From CAZWVM01 sp964637705 (GTDB lineage Bacteria; UBA8481): a DNA stretch of 32,731 bases. The position numbers were made by a program, and so were the translations under genes. Each line of letters begins with the position of its first letter. Positions within the stretch are counted from its first letter, which is position 1. The notes below the pieces were generated by a model that was not told the origin of the DNA, did no database searches, and saw only the letters and a list, made by a program, of their open reading frames with translations. Positions 6,627 through 15,701 of this stretch are shown piece by piece. The stretch is taken from assembly GCA_964637705.1 (NCBI GenBank), contig CAZWVM010000013.1, positions 1 through 32,731 on the forward strand, in the 5' to 3' direction.

Positions 6627-9600
6627 GTGAAGAGAATCCTGAATCGCAATGTGGCGGGGATGTTGGCCTTTGCCATGGTATTGACGCTGATCGCGCCGCC
6701 CGTGTGGGCCCAGGGGGCGAATGCCCAGGTGGTGGGGCGGCACAAGGCGATCGCGACGCAGGTTTCCGGCACGGTCGAGGTCAAGCCCGTGGGGCAGGAG
6801 CGATGGGTCGCGGTCGCGGTGAACCGGGAGTTGAAGACGGGAGACCGGGTCCGCACGGGCCCGAATTCCCGCTGCAAGATCAAGGTCGGCGACGTCGGCG
6901 AGGTCGATCTTCTTCCCTCGACCGAGGTTTCGGTCGGCAATCTCCAGCAGGTGCGCACCACGGCCCGCGCCTTCTTCATGTTCCAGCGCACGATCACGCG
7001 CGACGACGTCGCCGTGGACCAGAGAAGCGGCGACGTTCGCTGCAACTTCCGCCGTTCCGAGGGAAGGGTCGGCAACTACAACGTCTACACCCCGGTCGCG
7101 ACCGCGGGCGTTCGCGGCACGAAGTTCGAGCTGGATCTCGAGGGCGGCCGGCCCTGGTACGAGCAGATGGAGGGAAACAAGGGCGACGGCGACGAGCAGA
7201 GCCTGAACACGACGGTTCTCGAGGGCGAGGTCGAACTTCTCGGCCCGAACTGGAGCCGCAGCGTCTCCGGCGGCCAGCAATTGCAGGTGCAGCAGGGTCA
7301 GACCCCGGGCCAGCCGAGCTCGGCCGATCCGGACAAGCTGAACGAGCTGCAGGGGGCCTTCTCCGGTTCGCAGGATCTCAAGGCGCCGACCTTCAGCGGC
7401 GCGCAATCGATCGAGCGTCTTTCGCCGACTTCCACCAAGGTCAGTTGGAACGCGGCCTCCGATGACAGTTCCGCGGTCTCCGCGATCGTCTACGACGTCT
7501 ACGTCGCCACGACGTCCGGCGGCCAGGACTTCAGCACCCCGACGGCGACGACCGAGCCGGGCGCCCTTTCCTACACGCTGGACGGACTGACCGCGAACGT
7601 CGATCCCTTCGTGGTCGTGCGCGCCCGCGACGAGGCGGCCAACCGGGACGAGAACCGCAAGGAGGTCACGACCTCGAGCGCGCAGACGATGGACGACGAG
7701 GAACCGGACTTCGACGGCGCGGAGAAGGCGACGCGGGAGACACCGACATCGATCAAGGTCGAGTGGTATGCCGCGACGGACAACCGGAGCGACGCGGCGA
7801 AGATCGTCTACGACCTTTACCTCTCCGAGTACCCCTCGGGGCAGGACTTCGACGACCCCGACGCGACGGCGCCGGCCGGCGCCACGTCCTTCACGCTGAC
7901 GAACCTCGTCGAGAACAAGGACTACTACATCGTCGTCCGGGCCCGCGACGAGGCCGGGAACAGCGACGAGAACGAGGAGGAGGTCACGACGTTCGTCTAC
8001 GTGGCCGGAACCGTTTCCGACACGACGCAACGTTTGATCGATATCACGGACGAGCTCTTCAAGGCCTACGCGAACAGCAACGCGACGGGGTTCATGGATC
8101 TCGTCGATCCCTCCTTCGCCGGCACCAACAACGCCAACAACGCCCTGACCTATTCGACGCTCCTGGAGTCCCTGAACGGCGACTTCACGGCCCTGGAGAA
8201 TTTCACGGTCGAATACACCTTCACCTCCGCGACCAATTACGGGGGCGGCAAGTACGGCGTCAGCCTCGGCTGGAACGGAACCTACAAGTTCGTCGGCGTG
8301 GCCGAGGAGAAGAAGCTGACCGGCCAGAGCATGAAGATGACGTGGGAATACGACGCCGAGGAGGACGAGTTCTTCCTGACGGGCTGGGAGGGCGCCTCGC
8401 CCTTCGGGCTGACGAAGCCCGAGGCGGCCGAGACGATCGAGGAATTCCTCGATGACTTCGACGAGATCTTCCCCGATGACGACGACGAGATCGACACGAC
8501 GCTTCCCGCGCCCGTCATCTCCAACGTCCTGGGCCTCATCACGACCTTCAACATCACCGGCGACTACCAGGACTTCGGCCCCTACTCGGTGACGATCCAG
8601 GGCACCGGCTTCCAGTCCGGGTGCCAGGTCTTCGAGCGCGACGACGATGACGTTCTCTGGGAGGACATCGAGACTCCGGACGTCGACATGGAAGCCTCGG
8701 TCTACTTCATCAGCGAGACGGAGGTCCGCGTCGATATCACCAAGCAGATCATGCAGTATTTCCCGGATGACGATCCGATGCAGACGATCTATTTCAAGGT
8801 CGTGAATCCCGACGGGCAGGAGTCGGGTGAGTTCTCCTTCACGGTGACGGGGTCCCCGGGCAACCTTAGCCTGACCAGCGTCGCAACGGATCGTCCGGTG
8901 ACGACGGCCACCGGAGAAAACTACCTCTTCACGGTGACCGGATACAACATGGTGACGCCGCTCTCGAATATCGAGATCGTCGACAACGATTATCTGGTCG
9001 TTCCCGACTTCACGGTGAACATGGGCATGCACAACGTCGGGGCGACGGACGAGGGACAACCCCTGACGCTCGTCTTTCCCGCCACGGTCTCCGGCACCAA
9101 TCTCTCGGCCGGCACCTACTACGTGCGCGTGACGGACGCGCGGTCGCAGTCGCAGACCGCCTCCTTCTCCGTCACCGCGGCCGCGTCGAACAATTGGACG
9201 ACCAACCAGACGCTCGCCTCCGACTACACGGTGACGAGCGGAACGACCCTGACGATCAGCGCGGGCGTGACGGTCTCCACCACGGCCGACGCGCGCATCA
9301 TCGTCGACGGCACGCTCAACGCATCGGGCGCGACATTTGACGGCGTCGGGCTGACCTTCCAGCCCGGATCCATCGGCGTCATCGGCAACTCGACGATCCA
9401 GAATGTGAACTCGGGCGGGGGAGTCTTCGGCGGCGGTGCGGCGAGCGGTCCGACCACGGGCATCACGGTCGCGAGCGGCGACGTCGGACTCACCAGCGTC
9501 ACGATCACCAACAGCGGCACGGGCGTGGAGGTCGTGGGGGGAACCCTGACGACGAGCGGCGGGAGCATCACGTCGAACACGAACGCCGGCATGGTCGTCT

Positions 9601-10550
9601 CCTCGGGCAACGCGACGATCTCGGGGACGATGATACAGACCAACGGGATGGGAGTGAGCGTGGAGGGGGCCGCGAACGTCTCGATCACCAACAGCACGAT
9701 CTCCCAGAACACCTCGACCGGAGTTTCGGCCTCCGGCGGCGCCACGGTCGGGATCGCCTCGGCCTCGCAGATCATGGCCAACGGCACGGAGGGCGTCCTC
9801 GTATCCGACGCGAACTCCGTCTCGATCGCCTCCTCGACGATTTCCACGAACACCACGGGAGGCATTCACCTGGACGGATCCGCTTCGGGTGCGACGCTCT
9901 CGATGTCCAATACCCAGGTGGACGGGTCGCCCCGAGCGCTTTGGGCCGAGGCCGGGACGATCCAGTTGACGGGCAACAACACCCTGACGGGCACTTCAAC
10001 GGCCGGCGTGGAACTCGGTGGTGGAGCGACCTTGACGACGACCGGATCGAATGTGATCGAGGGCAACGGAAACAGCACGGCGGCGCTCTCGTGTCCTTCC
10101 GGTTCGAGCGGTCTCGTGACGCTCGGTGACAACACCGTGATCCGCAACGCCATGGTAGGGTTGCTTCTGCGCGGCGGCGGAACGATCAATGGCGCCGGCT
10201 CGGGCCTGAGGATCGAGAACTGCGGCACCGGCATCGACATTGCCTCGAGTTCTTCGCCTCTGAATCTCGTGAGCGGCGTAAAGATCCAGAACAACTCGGG
10301 CTACGGCGTTCTCGCGGCCGATTGCGGCGGCGTGATCCTTGACGGCATCGACGTCCTCAATAACGGAAGCCACGGGGTGGCTCGTCCGTCCGCGAGCACC
10401 TACGCGGGCGCGGTATCCCTGAACAACGTCCTCCTGCAGGCGAACAACGGCGAGAGCGTGAACGACATGAACACCTCGCCGCCGACGTCAAACTCGACGC
10501 AGTACATCTACCTGGTCTACCCCCCCAACACGGTCTCCAATCCGCGTTAG
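6627..10550 (+). CDS. Large exported FecR / fibronectin-III / beta-helix protein
   Basis: A 1307-residue secreted or surface protein. The GTG at 6627 is chosen because it follows AAAGGGG and directly opens a signal peptide (basic VKRILNRN, hydrophobic core, cleavage near PPVWA|Q, about residue 28). In order: a FecR-type domain (about 37-165, with GDRVRTGPNSRCKI and TPVATAGVRGTKFEL), two fibronectin-III repeats (about 251-351 and 355-455, each with YDxYxx..SGGQDF/SGQDF and VVRARDEA-N), an NTF2-like region (468-592), an Asp-rich linker (605-622), two IPT/TIG-like Ig domains (627-744, 745-852), and a right-handed parallel beta-helix rich in T/S/N/G (855-1292). The partner or substrate is unknown; FecR domains here usually mark surface proteins rather than the iron-citrate sensor. 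There is no C-terminal sorting signal that I recognise. Confidence 0.85.
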   Translation: MKRILNRNVAGMLAFAMVLTLIAPPVWAQGANAQVVGRHKAIATQVSGTVEVKPVGQERWVAVAVNRELKTGDRVRTGPNSRCKIKVGDVGEVDLLPSTEVSVGNLQQVRTTARAFFMFQRTITRDDVAVDQRSGDVRCNFRRSEGRVGNYNVYTPVATAGVRGTKFELDLEGGRPWYEQMEGNKGDGDEQSLNTTVLEGEVELLGPNWSRSVSGGQQLQVQQGQTPGQPSSADPDKLNELQGAFSGSQDLKAPTFSGAQSIERLSPTSTKVSWNAASDDSSAVSAIVYDVYVATTSGGQDFSTPTATTEPGALSYTLDGLTANVDPFVVVRARDEAANRDENRKEVTTSSAQTMDDEEPDFDGAEKATRETPTSIKVEWYAATDNRSDAAKIVYDLYLSEYPSGQDFDDPDATAPAGATSFTLTNLVENKDYYIVVRARDEAGNSDENEEEVTTFVYVAGTVSDTTQRLIDITDELFKAYANSNATGFMDLVDPSFAGTNNANNALTYSTLLESLNGDFTALENFTVEYTFTSATNYGGGKYGVSLGWNGTYKFVGVAEEKKLTGQSMKMTWEYDAEEDEFFLTGWEGASPFGLTKPEAAETIEEFLDDFDEIFPDDDDEIDTTLPAPVISNVLGLITTFNITGDYQDFGPYSVTIQGTGFQSGCQVFERDDDDVLWEDIETPDVDMEASVYFISETEVRVDITKQIMQYFPDDDPMQTIYFKVVNPDGQESGEFSFTVTGSPGNLSLTSVATDRPVTTATGENYLFTVTGYNMVTPLSNIEIVDNDYLVVPDFTVNMGMHNVGATDEGQPLTLVFPATVSGTNLSAGTYYVRVTDARSQSQTASFSVTAAASNNWTTNQTLASDYTVTSGTTLTISAGVTVSTTADARIIVDGTLNASGATFDGVGLTFQPGSIGVIGNSTIQNVNSGGGVFGGGAASGPTTGITVASGDVGLTSVTITNSGTGVEVVGGTLTTSGGSITSNTNAGMVVSSGNATISGTMIQTNGMGVSVEGAANVSITNSTISQNTSTGVSASGGATVGIASASQIMANGTEGVLVSDANSVSIASSTISTNTTGGIHLDGSASGATLSMSNTQVDGSPRALWAEAGTIQLTGNNTLTGTSTAGVELGGGATLTTTGSNVIEGNGNSTAALSCPSGSSGLVTLGDNTVIRNAMVGLLLRGGGTINGAGSGLRIENCGTGIDIASSSSPLNLVSGVKIQNNSGYGVLAADCGGVILDGIDVLNNGSHGVARPSASTYAGAVSLNNVLLQANNGESVNDMNTSPPTSNSTQYIYLVYPPNTVSNPR

Positions 10551-10576
10551 CGACGAAGGGGTGAGTCCGGACCCGA

Positions 10577-10641
10577 CCCGGAACCGGGGAAACCCGGTTC
10601 CGGGCGGAACGGACGGGGGCGAACCGCGGCGCCGACGCCGC
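10577..10641 (+). terminator. Two tandem hairpins after the beta-helix gene
   Basis: A perfect 12-bp stem closed by a GAAA tetraloop (10577-10588 with 10593-10604) is followed by a 6-bp stem GCGGCG/CGCCGC (10626-10641). They begin 26 bases after the stop codon. No U-tract is present. They probably end or stabilise the 3.9-kb message. Confidence 0.55.
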
Positions 10642-10643
10642 CC

Positions 10644-10673
10644 ATGACGGTGACGATCGCTTCGTTGTAGTAT
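10644..10673 (+). promoter_or_regulatory. Promoter-like element, leaderless geometry, tsaC
   Basis: ATGACG (10644-10649), an 18-bp spacer and TAGTAT (10668-10673), each 4 of 6 to consensus. Exactly six bases (CCCTTC) separate the -10 from ATG 10680, and there is no ribosome site. Confidence 0.4.
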
Positions 10674-10679
10674 CCCTTC

Positions 10680-11642
10680 ATGGTTGCCTCCCCCCGAATC
10701 GTCGCCGCCGATCCGCCCGGAATCGCCCGGGCGGCCGAACTCCTGTGCGCCGGGAAACTCGTGGCCTTCCCCACGGAAACCGTCTACGGTCTCGGAGCCG
10801 ACGGTTTCTCGGCGGCGGCCGTCGAGAGGATCTTCCGGGCGAAAGGCCGCCCGGCCGCCAATCCCCTGATCCTGCACGTCGCTTCCCGCGAGATGGCGGC
10901 TTCCGTCTGCTCCGCGATCGACGAGGATGCGGCGCGGCTCATGGAGCGCTTCTGGCCGGGTCCTCTTTCGATCGTCCTGCCGCGCGCGCCCGGCGTGCCT
11001 GCCGTCGTCTCGGCCGGGCTCGCGACCGTCGCGGTCCGCATGCCGGCCCACGAGGTCGCGCTCTCCCTGGTCCGCGCCTGCGGCCGGCCGCTCGCGGCGC
11101 CGAGCGCCAACTCGTCCGGGCGACCGAGCCCGACCCTCGCGCGGCACGTCCTCGACGATCTCGGGGACCGCATCGACGCCATACTCGACGGAGGGCCCTG
11201 CCGGGTCGGAATCGAGTCGACGGTCCTGGACGCGACGCGGCGCCCCTTCCGCGTGTTGAGGCCCGGCGGTGCCACGGTCGAGGCGATCGAGGATGTTCTC
11301 GGCTATCGCCCCGAGCCGGCCGTCGACGGATCTCTCGCCTCGTCGCCCGGAACGCGTTTTCGGCATTACCGGCCCACCTGCCGGGTTCGGATCTTCGCAC
11401 CGGGCGCGCCGCCCGCGCCGTCCGGCCGGGACGGCGTCGTCGTCATCGGCGCGCCGGCTCCGCCTTGCCGCTTAGCCGTGAGCCTCGCTTCGCCGGAGGA
11501 ACTGGCTCGTCGTCTCTACGCCCTCTTTCGAGAGGCGGACGAGGCCGGAGTCGAGACACTCTACGTCGAGGCGCCCGGGGACGAGGGCATCGGCCGCGCG
11601 CTGAGGGACCGGCTGACCCGGGCCGCCTCGGAAGAGGACTGA
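10680..11642 (+). CDS. tsaC: Threonylcarbamoyl-AMP synthase, long Sua5 form
   Basis: A 320-residue Sua5/YrdC-family enzyme that makes threonylcarbamoyl-AMP for the universal t6A37 tRNA modification. The YrdC domain (about 1-205) shows GKLVAFPTETVYGLGADG, the ATP/RNA-binding RIFRAKGRPAANPLI, FWPGPLSIVL, VAVRMPAH, APSANSSGRPSPT and STVLDATRRPFRVLRPG. It is followed by the linker SPGTRFRHYRPTC and a C-terminal Sua5 domain, so this is the long Sua5 form rather than short TsaC. The gene starts a run of plus-strand genes leading to dNK and panB. The product name and domain layout are secure; the choice of symbol (sua5 or tsaC) is a convention. Confidence 0.93.
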   Translation: MVASPRIVAADPPGIARAAELLCAGKLVAFPTETVYGLGADGFSAAAVERIFRAKGRPAANPLILHVASREMAASVCSAIDEDAARLMERFWPGPLSIVLPRAPGVPAVVSAGLATVAVRMPAHEVALSLVRACGRPLAAPSANSSGRPSPTLARHVLDDLGDRIDAILDGGPCRVGIESTVLDATRRPFRVLRPGGATVEAIEDVLGYRPEPAVDGSLASSPGTRFRHYRPTCRVRIFAPGAPPAPSGRDGVVVIGAPAPPCRLAVSLASPEELARRLYALFREADEAGVETLYVEAPGDEGIGRALRDRLTRAASEED

Positions 11643-11729
11643 GCGCTTTTCGCGGCGCCGCCGGGGCGCGGGCAAAGCAGAAAGCCCTTATCAGCGCCAC
11701 GCGGGGCCGCTATCATGGCCGCGAGGGCC

Positions 11730-12371
11730 ATGATCGAATTCCGGCACATCGCGGTCGAAGGCGTTCCCGGCTCGGGCAAGACCGCACTGGCTCAGGCCCT
11801 GGCCTCGCGCCTGGGCGCCCGGCTCTTGCTTGACGCCGACGACAATCCCTTTCTCGAGTCCTTCCACGCCGACATGTCCGCGCGCGCCTTCCAGGCCCAG
11901 CTCTTCTTCCTCCTTTCGCGCTATCGGAAGGAGGACCGGCTCCGCCAGCCGGAGCTCTTCGAATACAACGTCATCACCGATTACCTCTTCGACCGCGACG
12001 AGATCTACGCCTCGGTGACGTTGAACGAGGACGAGCGCGTGCTGTATGGACAACTTCACGCGCTTCTCGGTTCCCGTCGGACGCTTCCCGATCTCGTCGT
12101 CTTCCTCCAGCTCACGATGAAGGAGTCGGAACTGCGAGCGGACGGGATCGAGCCGGCCTTCATGAGGGTGCTGAACCAGGCGTACAACGATTACTTCTTC
12201 AGCTGGAGCCGGACGCCTCTGCTCGTGGTGCGCGCCGATTCCTTTCAGCCCGCGATCCACGAGGCCCAACTGGACGACCTGGTCGCCATGATCGAGAAGC
12301 ACCCCGTGCAGGCCGGTGCGACAGGCACGGTCTACTACACGCCGCTCTCCGGCGCGGCCCGGAAGCCATGA
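11730..12371 (+). CDS. Deoxynucleoside kinase (dNK/dGK family)
   Basis: A 213-residue P-loop kinase that phosphorylates deoxynucleosides in the salvage pathway. The P-loop GVPGSGKT lies at residues 11-18, followed by DADDNPFLESF, the FDRD (DRS-type) motif in VITDYLFDRDEIYA, and the LID-like DGIEPAFMRVLNQAYNDYF region. The start at 11730 gives the standard MxxRHIAVEG opening; an upstream in-frame ATG at 11715 overlaps a TATCAT sequence (11711-11716) that may be the -10 element, leaving a leader of only about 7 bases. Whether it prefers deoxyadenosine, deoxyguanosine or pyrimidines cannot be told. It overlaps panB by four bases. Confidence 0.87.
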   Translation: MIEFRHIAVEGVPGSGKTALAQALASRLGARLLLDADDNPFLESFHADMSARAFQAQLFFLLSRYRKEDRLRQPELFEYNVITDYLFDRDEIYASVTLNEDERVLYGQLHALLGSRRTLPDLVVFLQLTMKESELRADGIEPAFMRVLNQAYNDYFFSWSRTPLLVVRADSFQPAIHEAQLDDLVAMIEKHPVQAGATGTVYYTPLSGAARKP

Positions 12372-13174
12372 CGTCCCCGCGCGAAGGGCGGATCACGGTC
12401 CCGGTAATTCGCTCCTTGAAGGGGCGCCGCCGCATCGCCGCCCTCACGGCGGTCGACATGCCCACGGCGCGGTGGTGCGACGAGGCGGGTATCGACGTCG
12501 TCCTCGTTGGCGACTCGCTCGGCATGGTCTCTCTCGGCTTGCCCGACACCTCCGGCGTCACCATGGAACACCTGCTCACGGCGACCGCCGCGGCGCGGCG
12601 CGGGCTCGTTTCGCCCGCGCCGCCGCTCCTCGTCGCCGATCTTCCGTTGCGCGGATTCGACGCGCCGGTCGAGAATGCCCGCGCCCTGGTCGCGGCCGGC
12701 GCCGACGCGGTGAAGGTCGAGTGCCACGAGACGGGCGCCGGGGCCCTGGGCTCGATCGTCGCGGCCGGCGTCCCGGTCATGGCTCACGTCGGTCTCCTCC
12801 CCCAGACCGTTCGCGAGCGGAAGGGATACGCCCTGAAGGGGGTCGAGGCGGAAGAGGCCGCGGGCATCGAGAAGGTCGCGAAGAGGGCGGAGGAGGACGG
12901 CGCCTTCGCCTGCGTCATCGAGAAGGTGCCGCGTTCGCTCGGGCGCCGCCTCACGGGGGCGCTCGCGATTCCCACCATCGGCATCGGCGCCGGCGTCGAC
13001 TGCGACGGCCAGATCCTCGTCATCTACGATCTCCTCGGCGTCTTCGACGACTTCAAGCCGCGTTTCGCGCGCCGCTACCTTGAGATCGGACGCGAGGCCC
13101 GCTCCGCCGTGGGCCGATACGTCGCGGATGTCCGCGAGGGCGTCTTTCCCTCCCCGGGCGAGTCCTTCGAATGA
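12368..13174 (+). CDS. panB: 3-methyl-2-oxobutanoate hydroxymethyltransferase
   Basis: A 268-residue ketopantoate hydroxymethyltransferase, first step of pantothenate and CoA synthesis. Family features include LTAVDMPTARWCDEAGIDV, the Mg-binding VGDSLGMV, GVTMEHL, LLVADLPLRGF, AVKVECHE, GVPVMAHVGLLPQ, CVIEKVP (the catalytic-site glutamate), PTIGIGAG and VFDDFKPRFARRY. Both ends show ATGA overlaps, with the dNK stop before it and the glycosyltransferase start after it. The dNK-panB pairing recurs in several bacterial phyla. panC is not in the window. Confidence 0.96.
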   Translation: MTSPREGRITVPVIRSLKGRRRIAALTAVDMPTARWCDEAGIDVVLVGDSLGMVSLGLPDTSGVTMEHLLTATAAARRGLVSPAPPLLVADLPLRGFDAPVENARALVAAGADAVKVECHETGAGALGSIVAAGVPVMAHVGLLPQTVRERKGYALKGVEAEEAAGIEKVAKRAEEDGAFACVIEKVPRSLGRRLTGALAIPTIGIGAGVDCDGQILVIYDLLGVFDDFKPRFARRYLEIGREARSAVGRYVADVREGVFPSPGESFE

Positions 13175-13878
13175 AACTCTCCGTCGTTGTTCCCGCCTAC
13201 AACGAGTCGCGGACGATCCTGGAGATCCTCGGCCGCCTCGCGCGCGTCCCGGTCGTTTCCGAGATCGTCGTCGTCGACGACGGGTCCTCCGACGACACGT
13301 TCGAGAAGGCCCGTGCCTTCGAGGCGGAGCGCGAGAAGGCAGGCGGTCCGCGCGTGGTCTGCCTCCGTCACGAGAGGAATCAGGGCAAGGGCGCGGCGAT
13401 CCGGACCGGGCTCGCGAAAGTCTCCGGCGACGTCGTCACGGTCCAGGACGGGGATCTCGAATACGATCCGGACGATTTCACGCCGATGATGGAGAGGATC
13501 GAGGCCGGTGCGAACGTGGTCTACGGATCCCGGATTCTCGGCGCCAACCGGTTCTCATACCGCCGGTTCTACTGGGGCGGTCGCCTTCTTTCTCTCCTCT
13601 CGAACCTCCTTTACGGGCTCTCGATCACGGATGAACCCACGTGCTATAAGATGGCCCGGATGAGCGTCATGCGGCGTCTCGATTTGAAATGCGAGCGTTT
13701 CGAGTTCTGCCCGGAGATGACGGCCAAGGTGGCCCGGCTGGGGGAGAGGATCGTGGAACTGCCCATTTCCTACCGTCCCCGGTCCATTGCCGAGGGGAAG
13801 AAGATCCGGTGGAGGGACGGCGTCGAGGCGGTCTGGACGCTCCTGCGTTACCGTTTGTGGAAGCCCACGGATTCCTGA
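13171..13878 (+). CDS. Family 2 glycosyltransferase (DPM1-like)
   Basis: A 235-residue cytoplasmic or membrane-peripheral glycosyltransferase with a GT-A fold. Motifs seen: VVPAYNES (5-12), VVDDGSSDDTF, GKGAAIRTGL, the metal-binding VQDGDLEYDPDDF, YGSRILG, CYKMARMSVM, and the late SYRPRSIAEGKKIRWRDG typical of polyprenyl-phosphate mannose/glucose synthases. No membrane segment is present, so it lacks the C-terminal anchor of some relatives. It likely makes a lipid-linked hexose; the sugar is unknown. Its start overlaps the panB stop (ATGA, 13171-13174). Confidence 0.88.
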   Translation: MKLSVVVPAYNESRTILEILGRLARVPVVSEIVVVDDGSSDDTFEKARAFEAEREKAGGPRVVCLRHERNQGKGAAIRTGLAKVSGDVVTVQDGDLEYDPDDFTPMMERIEAGANVVYGSRILGANRFSYRRFYWGGRLLSLLSNLLYGLSITDEPTCYKMARMSVMRRLDLKCERFEFCPEMTAKVARLGERIVELPISYRPRSIAEGKKIRWRDGVEAVWTLLRYRLWKPTDS

Positions 13879-13920
13879 TACGGGGCTCTTGAACGAGGGG
13901 GGGACATTTGAGAGACTGAC

Positions 13921-15687
13921 ATGGAGATGACTTCACTCACACGACGGCTTGTCACGGGATCCTGCGCCCTTTTCGCGCTCGCTTCCGCCGCTTCGGCCCT
14001 CTCGGTGACATTTCCGATCGAGATGGGATCCGGCGAGGCGGAACCGCGGCAGATCGTCATGAGGGGGAGAAGCCTGAAGGAGCGCTTCGACCGGCTCGAG
14101 CTCCGATACGGCACCGACATCTACCGCTTCGGTCTCTACGGGGACCGCTCCCGCGCCTTCCGCCCCGACAAGACCTATTTCACCCACACCTTCGGCGGCC
14201 TCGTCGCCTCGCGGATGAAGAACGGCCTCGACTACGAGATCAAGATGAACCTGCGCACGGTCACCGACCCGACGCTCTCCTTCCGCGACGATCTTCACTT
14301 CACCGGCTTCTATGCGACCTACGGCCGCAAGAACGTCTGGAACCTGCGGGGGGGAGACCTCTTTCCCAACCTCTCGCGCTACACTCTCAACCGCTTTGTC
14401 AAAGGCCTGCAGGGCAACTACACCCGCCCGCTCGATTCGGTGAGGCTCAACTTCACGGGCGTCTTCGCCCGTGCCGAGCGCGCCCGTGAGGCCGCGACGC
14501 TGCGCCGCGTGGCCCTGGGAGCCTCGGCGACGGCCGAGAGCCTGAAGCTCGTCAGGTCCCTGCCGCTCTGGACCGCCGGCTACCGCTTCGCCTCGGCCTC
14601 CGACCAGCTCGGATCCGTCGATAACGTCCGCGCCCTGTCCGATCTCCAGGTGGACGTCCACTCCTTCGAATACGGCTACCGGTTTCCGGGCGGCTGGTCG
14701 CTGGCGGGCGAGAATGCCTGGAGCGGAGGAACGACGAACCGGAGGCTCTTGAGGGACCGCAACGGCTACGCGTGGAGGACCGACGTCAACTGGCTGCGCG
14801 CGAATCCCAAGCCCTACGAGGGGATTCTCCGGCTCATGCCCTTCGCCCTGCAGTTCAGCTGGGAGCTCAACGATCCCTATTTCCAGTCCCCGCTCGGCGT
14901 GGCGGCCCCGAACCAGATGCGTTGGAATGTCCGCACCGCCCATCGCTTCAGCCCGAATGCGGACTGGACGCTGAGCTATCTCCGCCTCGAGGACAACGTC
15001 CGCAACCAGCTCCTCCTGACCAACGCGACGAGGGTGACCAACGGGGTTCTCAACATGAAACCCTTCCTGCTCTTCGGATCGCCCAGCTGGACCGATCGCC
15101 TGCCCGAGTCCGTCCGCAACATCCGCTCCAAGCTCGAGTTCCGTTTCAGCGATCGCGACGCCTCGAACGGGAGCGTGAACAACAAGATCGAGGATTATCT
15201 CTACACCCTCCAATACGCCAACTGGGGCATGAACTTCACCGGGGAATACCAGTTCCAGATCACCGACGACGACGTGACGCCCCGTTCCGACCGGCGCCTC
15301 CAGGTCTACGGCCTGCGCGTCACCCGGCCCCTCCACTGGAAGGCCTTCGACATCCGCTTCTTCCCGCAGGCCGGCTACCAGGTCAGCCGGGACCGCTTCC
15401 GCCTGACGGGCGCGTCGTCGCGGCTCCAGACCACGACGCTCGGCATGGGCGTCAACTGGGAGGAACTGGGCGGGATGGTGAATTACACCATCCTCGACGC
15501 CGACCGTGCGCCTGGCAACTCCGACTACCTCCAGAACCGCGTCAACATGGCCCTGACCTACAAGCCTTATCTCTACCCGGGCTTCCAGGGCACGCTTTCC
15601 TACGGATACCTGGACAACGACGAGGAGGCGTTCAACCGGTCGTATCGCCAGACCGAGACGCGTCTCACTCTGAGCTATACGTTCTGA
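13921..15687 (+). CDS. Uncharacterised outer-membrane beta-barrel protein
   Basis: A 588-residue protein with a signal peptide (TRRLVTGSCALFALASAASA, cleavage near residue 26). The rest is built of alternating polar and hydrophobic strands rich in aromatic and basic residues (e.g. DYEIKMNLRTV, FTGFYATYGRKN, VNMALTYKPYLY) and ends LTLSYTF, the terminal-phenylalanine strand recognised by the BAM complex. I recognise no named family. It could be a porin-like channel or structural barrel. Start 13921 is followed by an in-frame ATG at 13927; no strong ribosome site precedes either. A lipoprotein gene lies 14 bases downstream, probably in the same operon. Confidence 0.78.
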   Translation: MEMTSLTRRLVTGSCALFALASAASALSVTFPIEMGSGEAEPRQIVMRGRSLKERFDRLELRYGTDIYRFGLYGDRSRAFRPDKTYFTHTFGGLVASRMKNGLDYEIKMNLRTVTDPTLSFRDDLHFTGFYATYGRKNVWNLRGGDLFPNLSRYTLNRFVKGLQGNYTRPLDSVRLNFTGVFARAERAREAATLRRVALGASATAESLKLVRSLPLWTAGYRFASASDQLGSVDNVRALSDLQVDVHSFEYGYRFPGGWSLAGENAWSGGTTNRRLLRDRNGYAWRTDVNWLRANPKPYEGILRLMPFALQFSWELNDPYFQSPLGVAAPNQMRWNVRTAHRFSPNADWTLSYLRLEDNVRNQLLLTNATRVTNGVLNMKPFLLFGSPSWTDRLPESVRNIRSKLEFRFSDRDASNGSVNNKIEDYLYTLQYANWGMNFTGEYQFQITDDDVTPRSDRRLQVYGLRVTRPLHWKAFDIRFFPQAGYQVSRDRFRLTGASSRLQTTTLGMGVNWEELGGMVNYTILDADRAPGNSDYLQNRVNMALTYKPYLYPGFQGTLSYGYLDNDEEAFNRSYRQTETRLTLSYTF

Positions 15688-15701
15688 GAGGAGCGAGGAC
15701 G

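Noticed and set aside
6558..9869. 1103-residue open frame antisense to the FecR/beta-helix gene
   Set aside because: It mirrors the GC-rich codon pattern of the sense gene, lacks any recognisable domain, and has biased Arg/Asp/Gly-rich composition. The sense frame has a signal peptide and clear domains.
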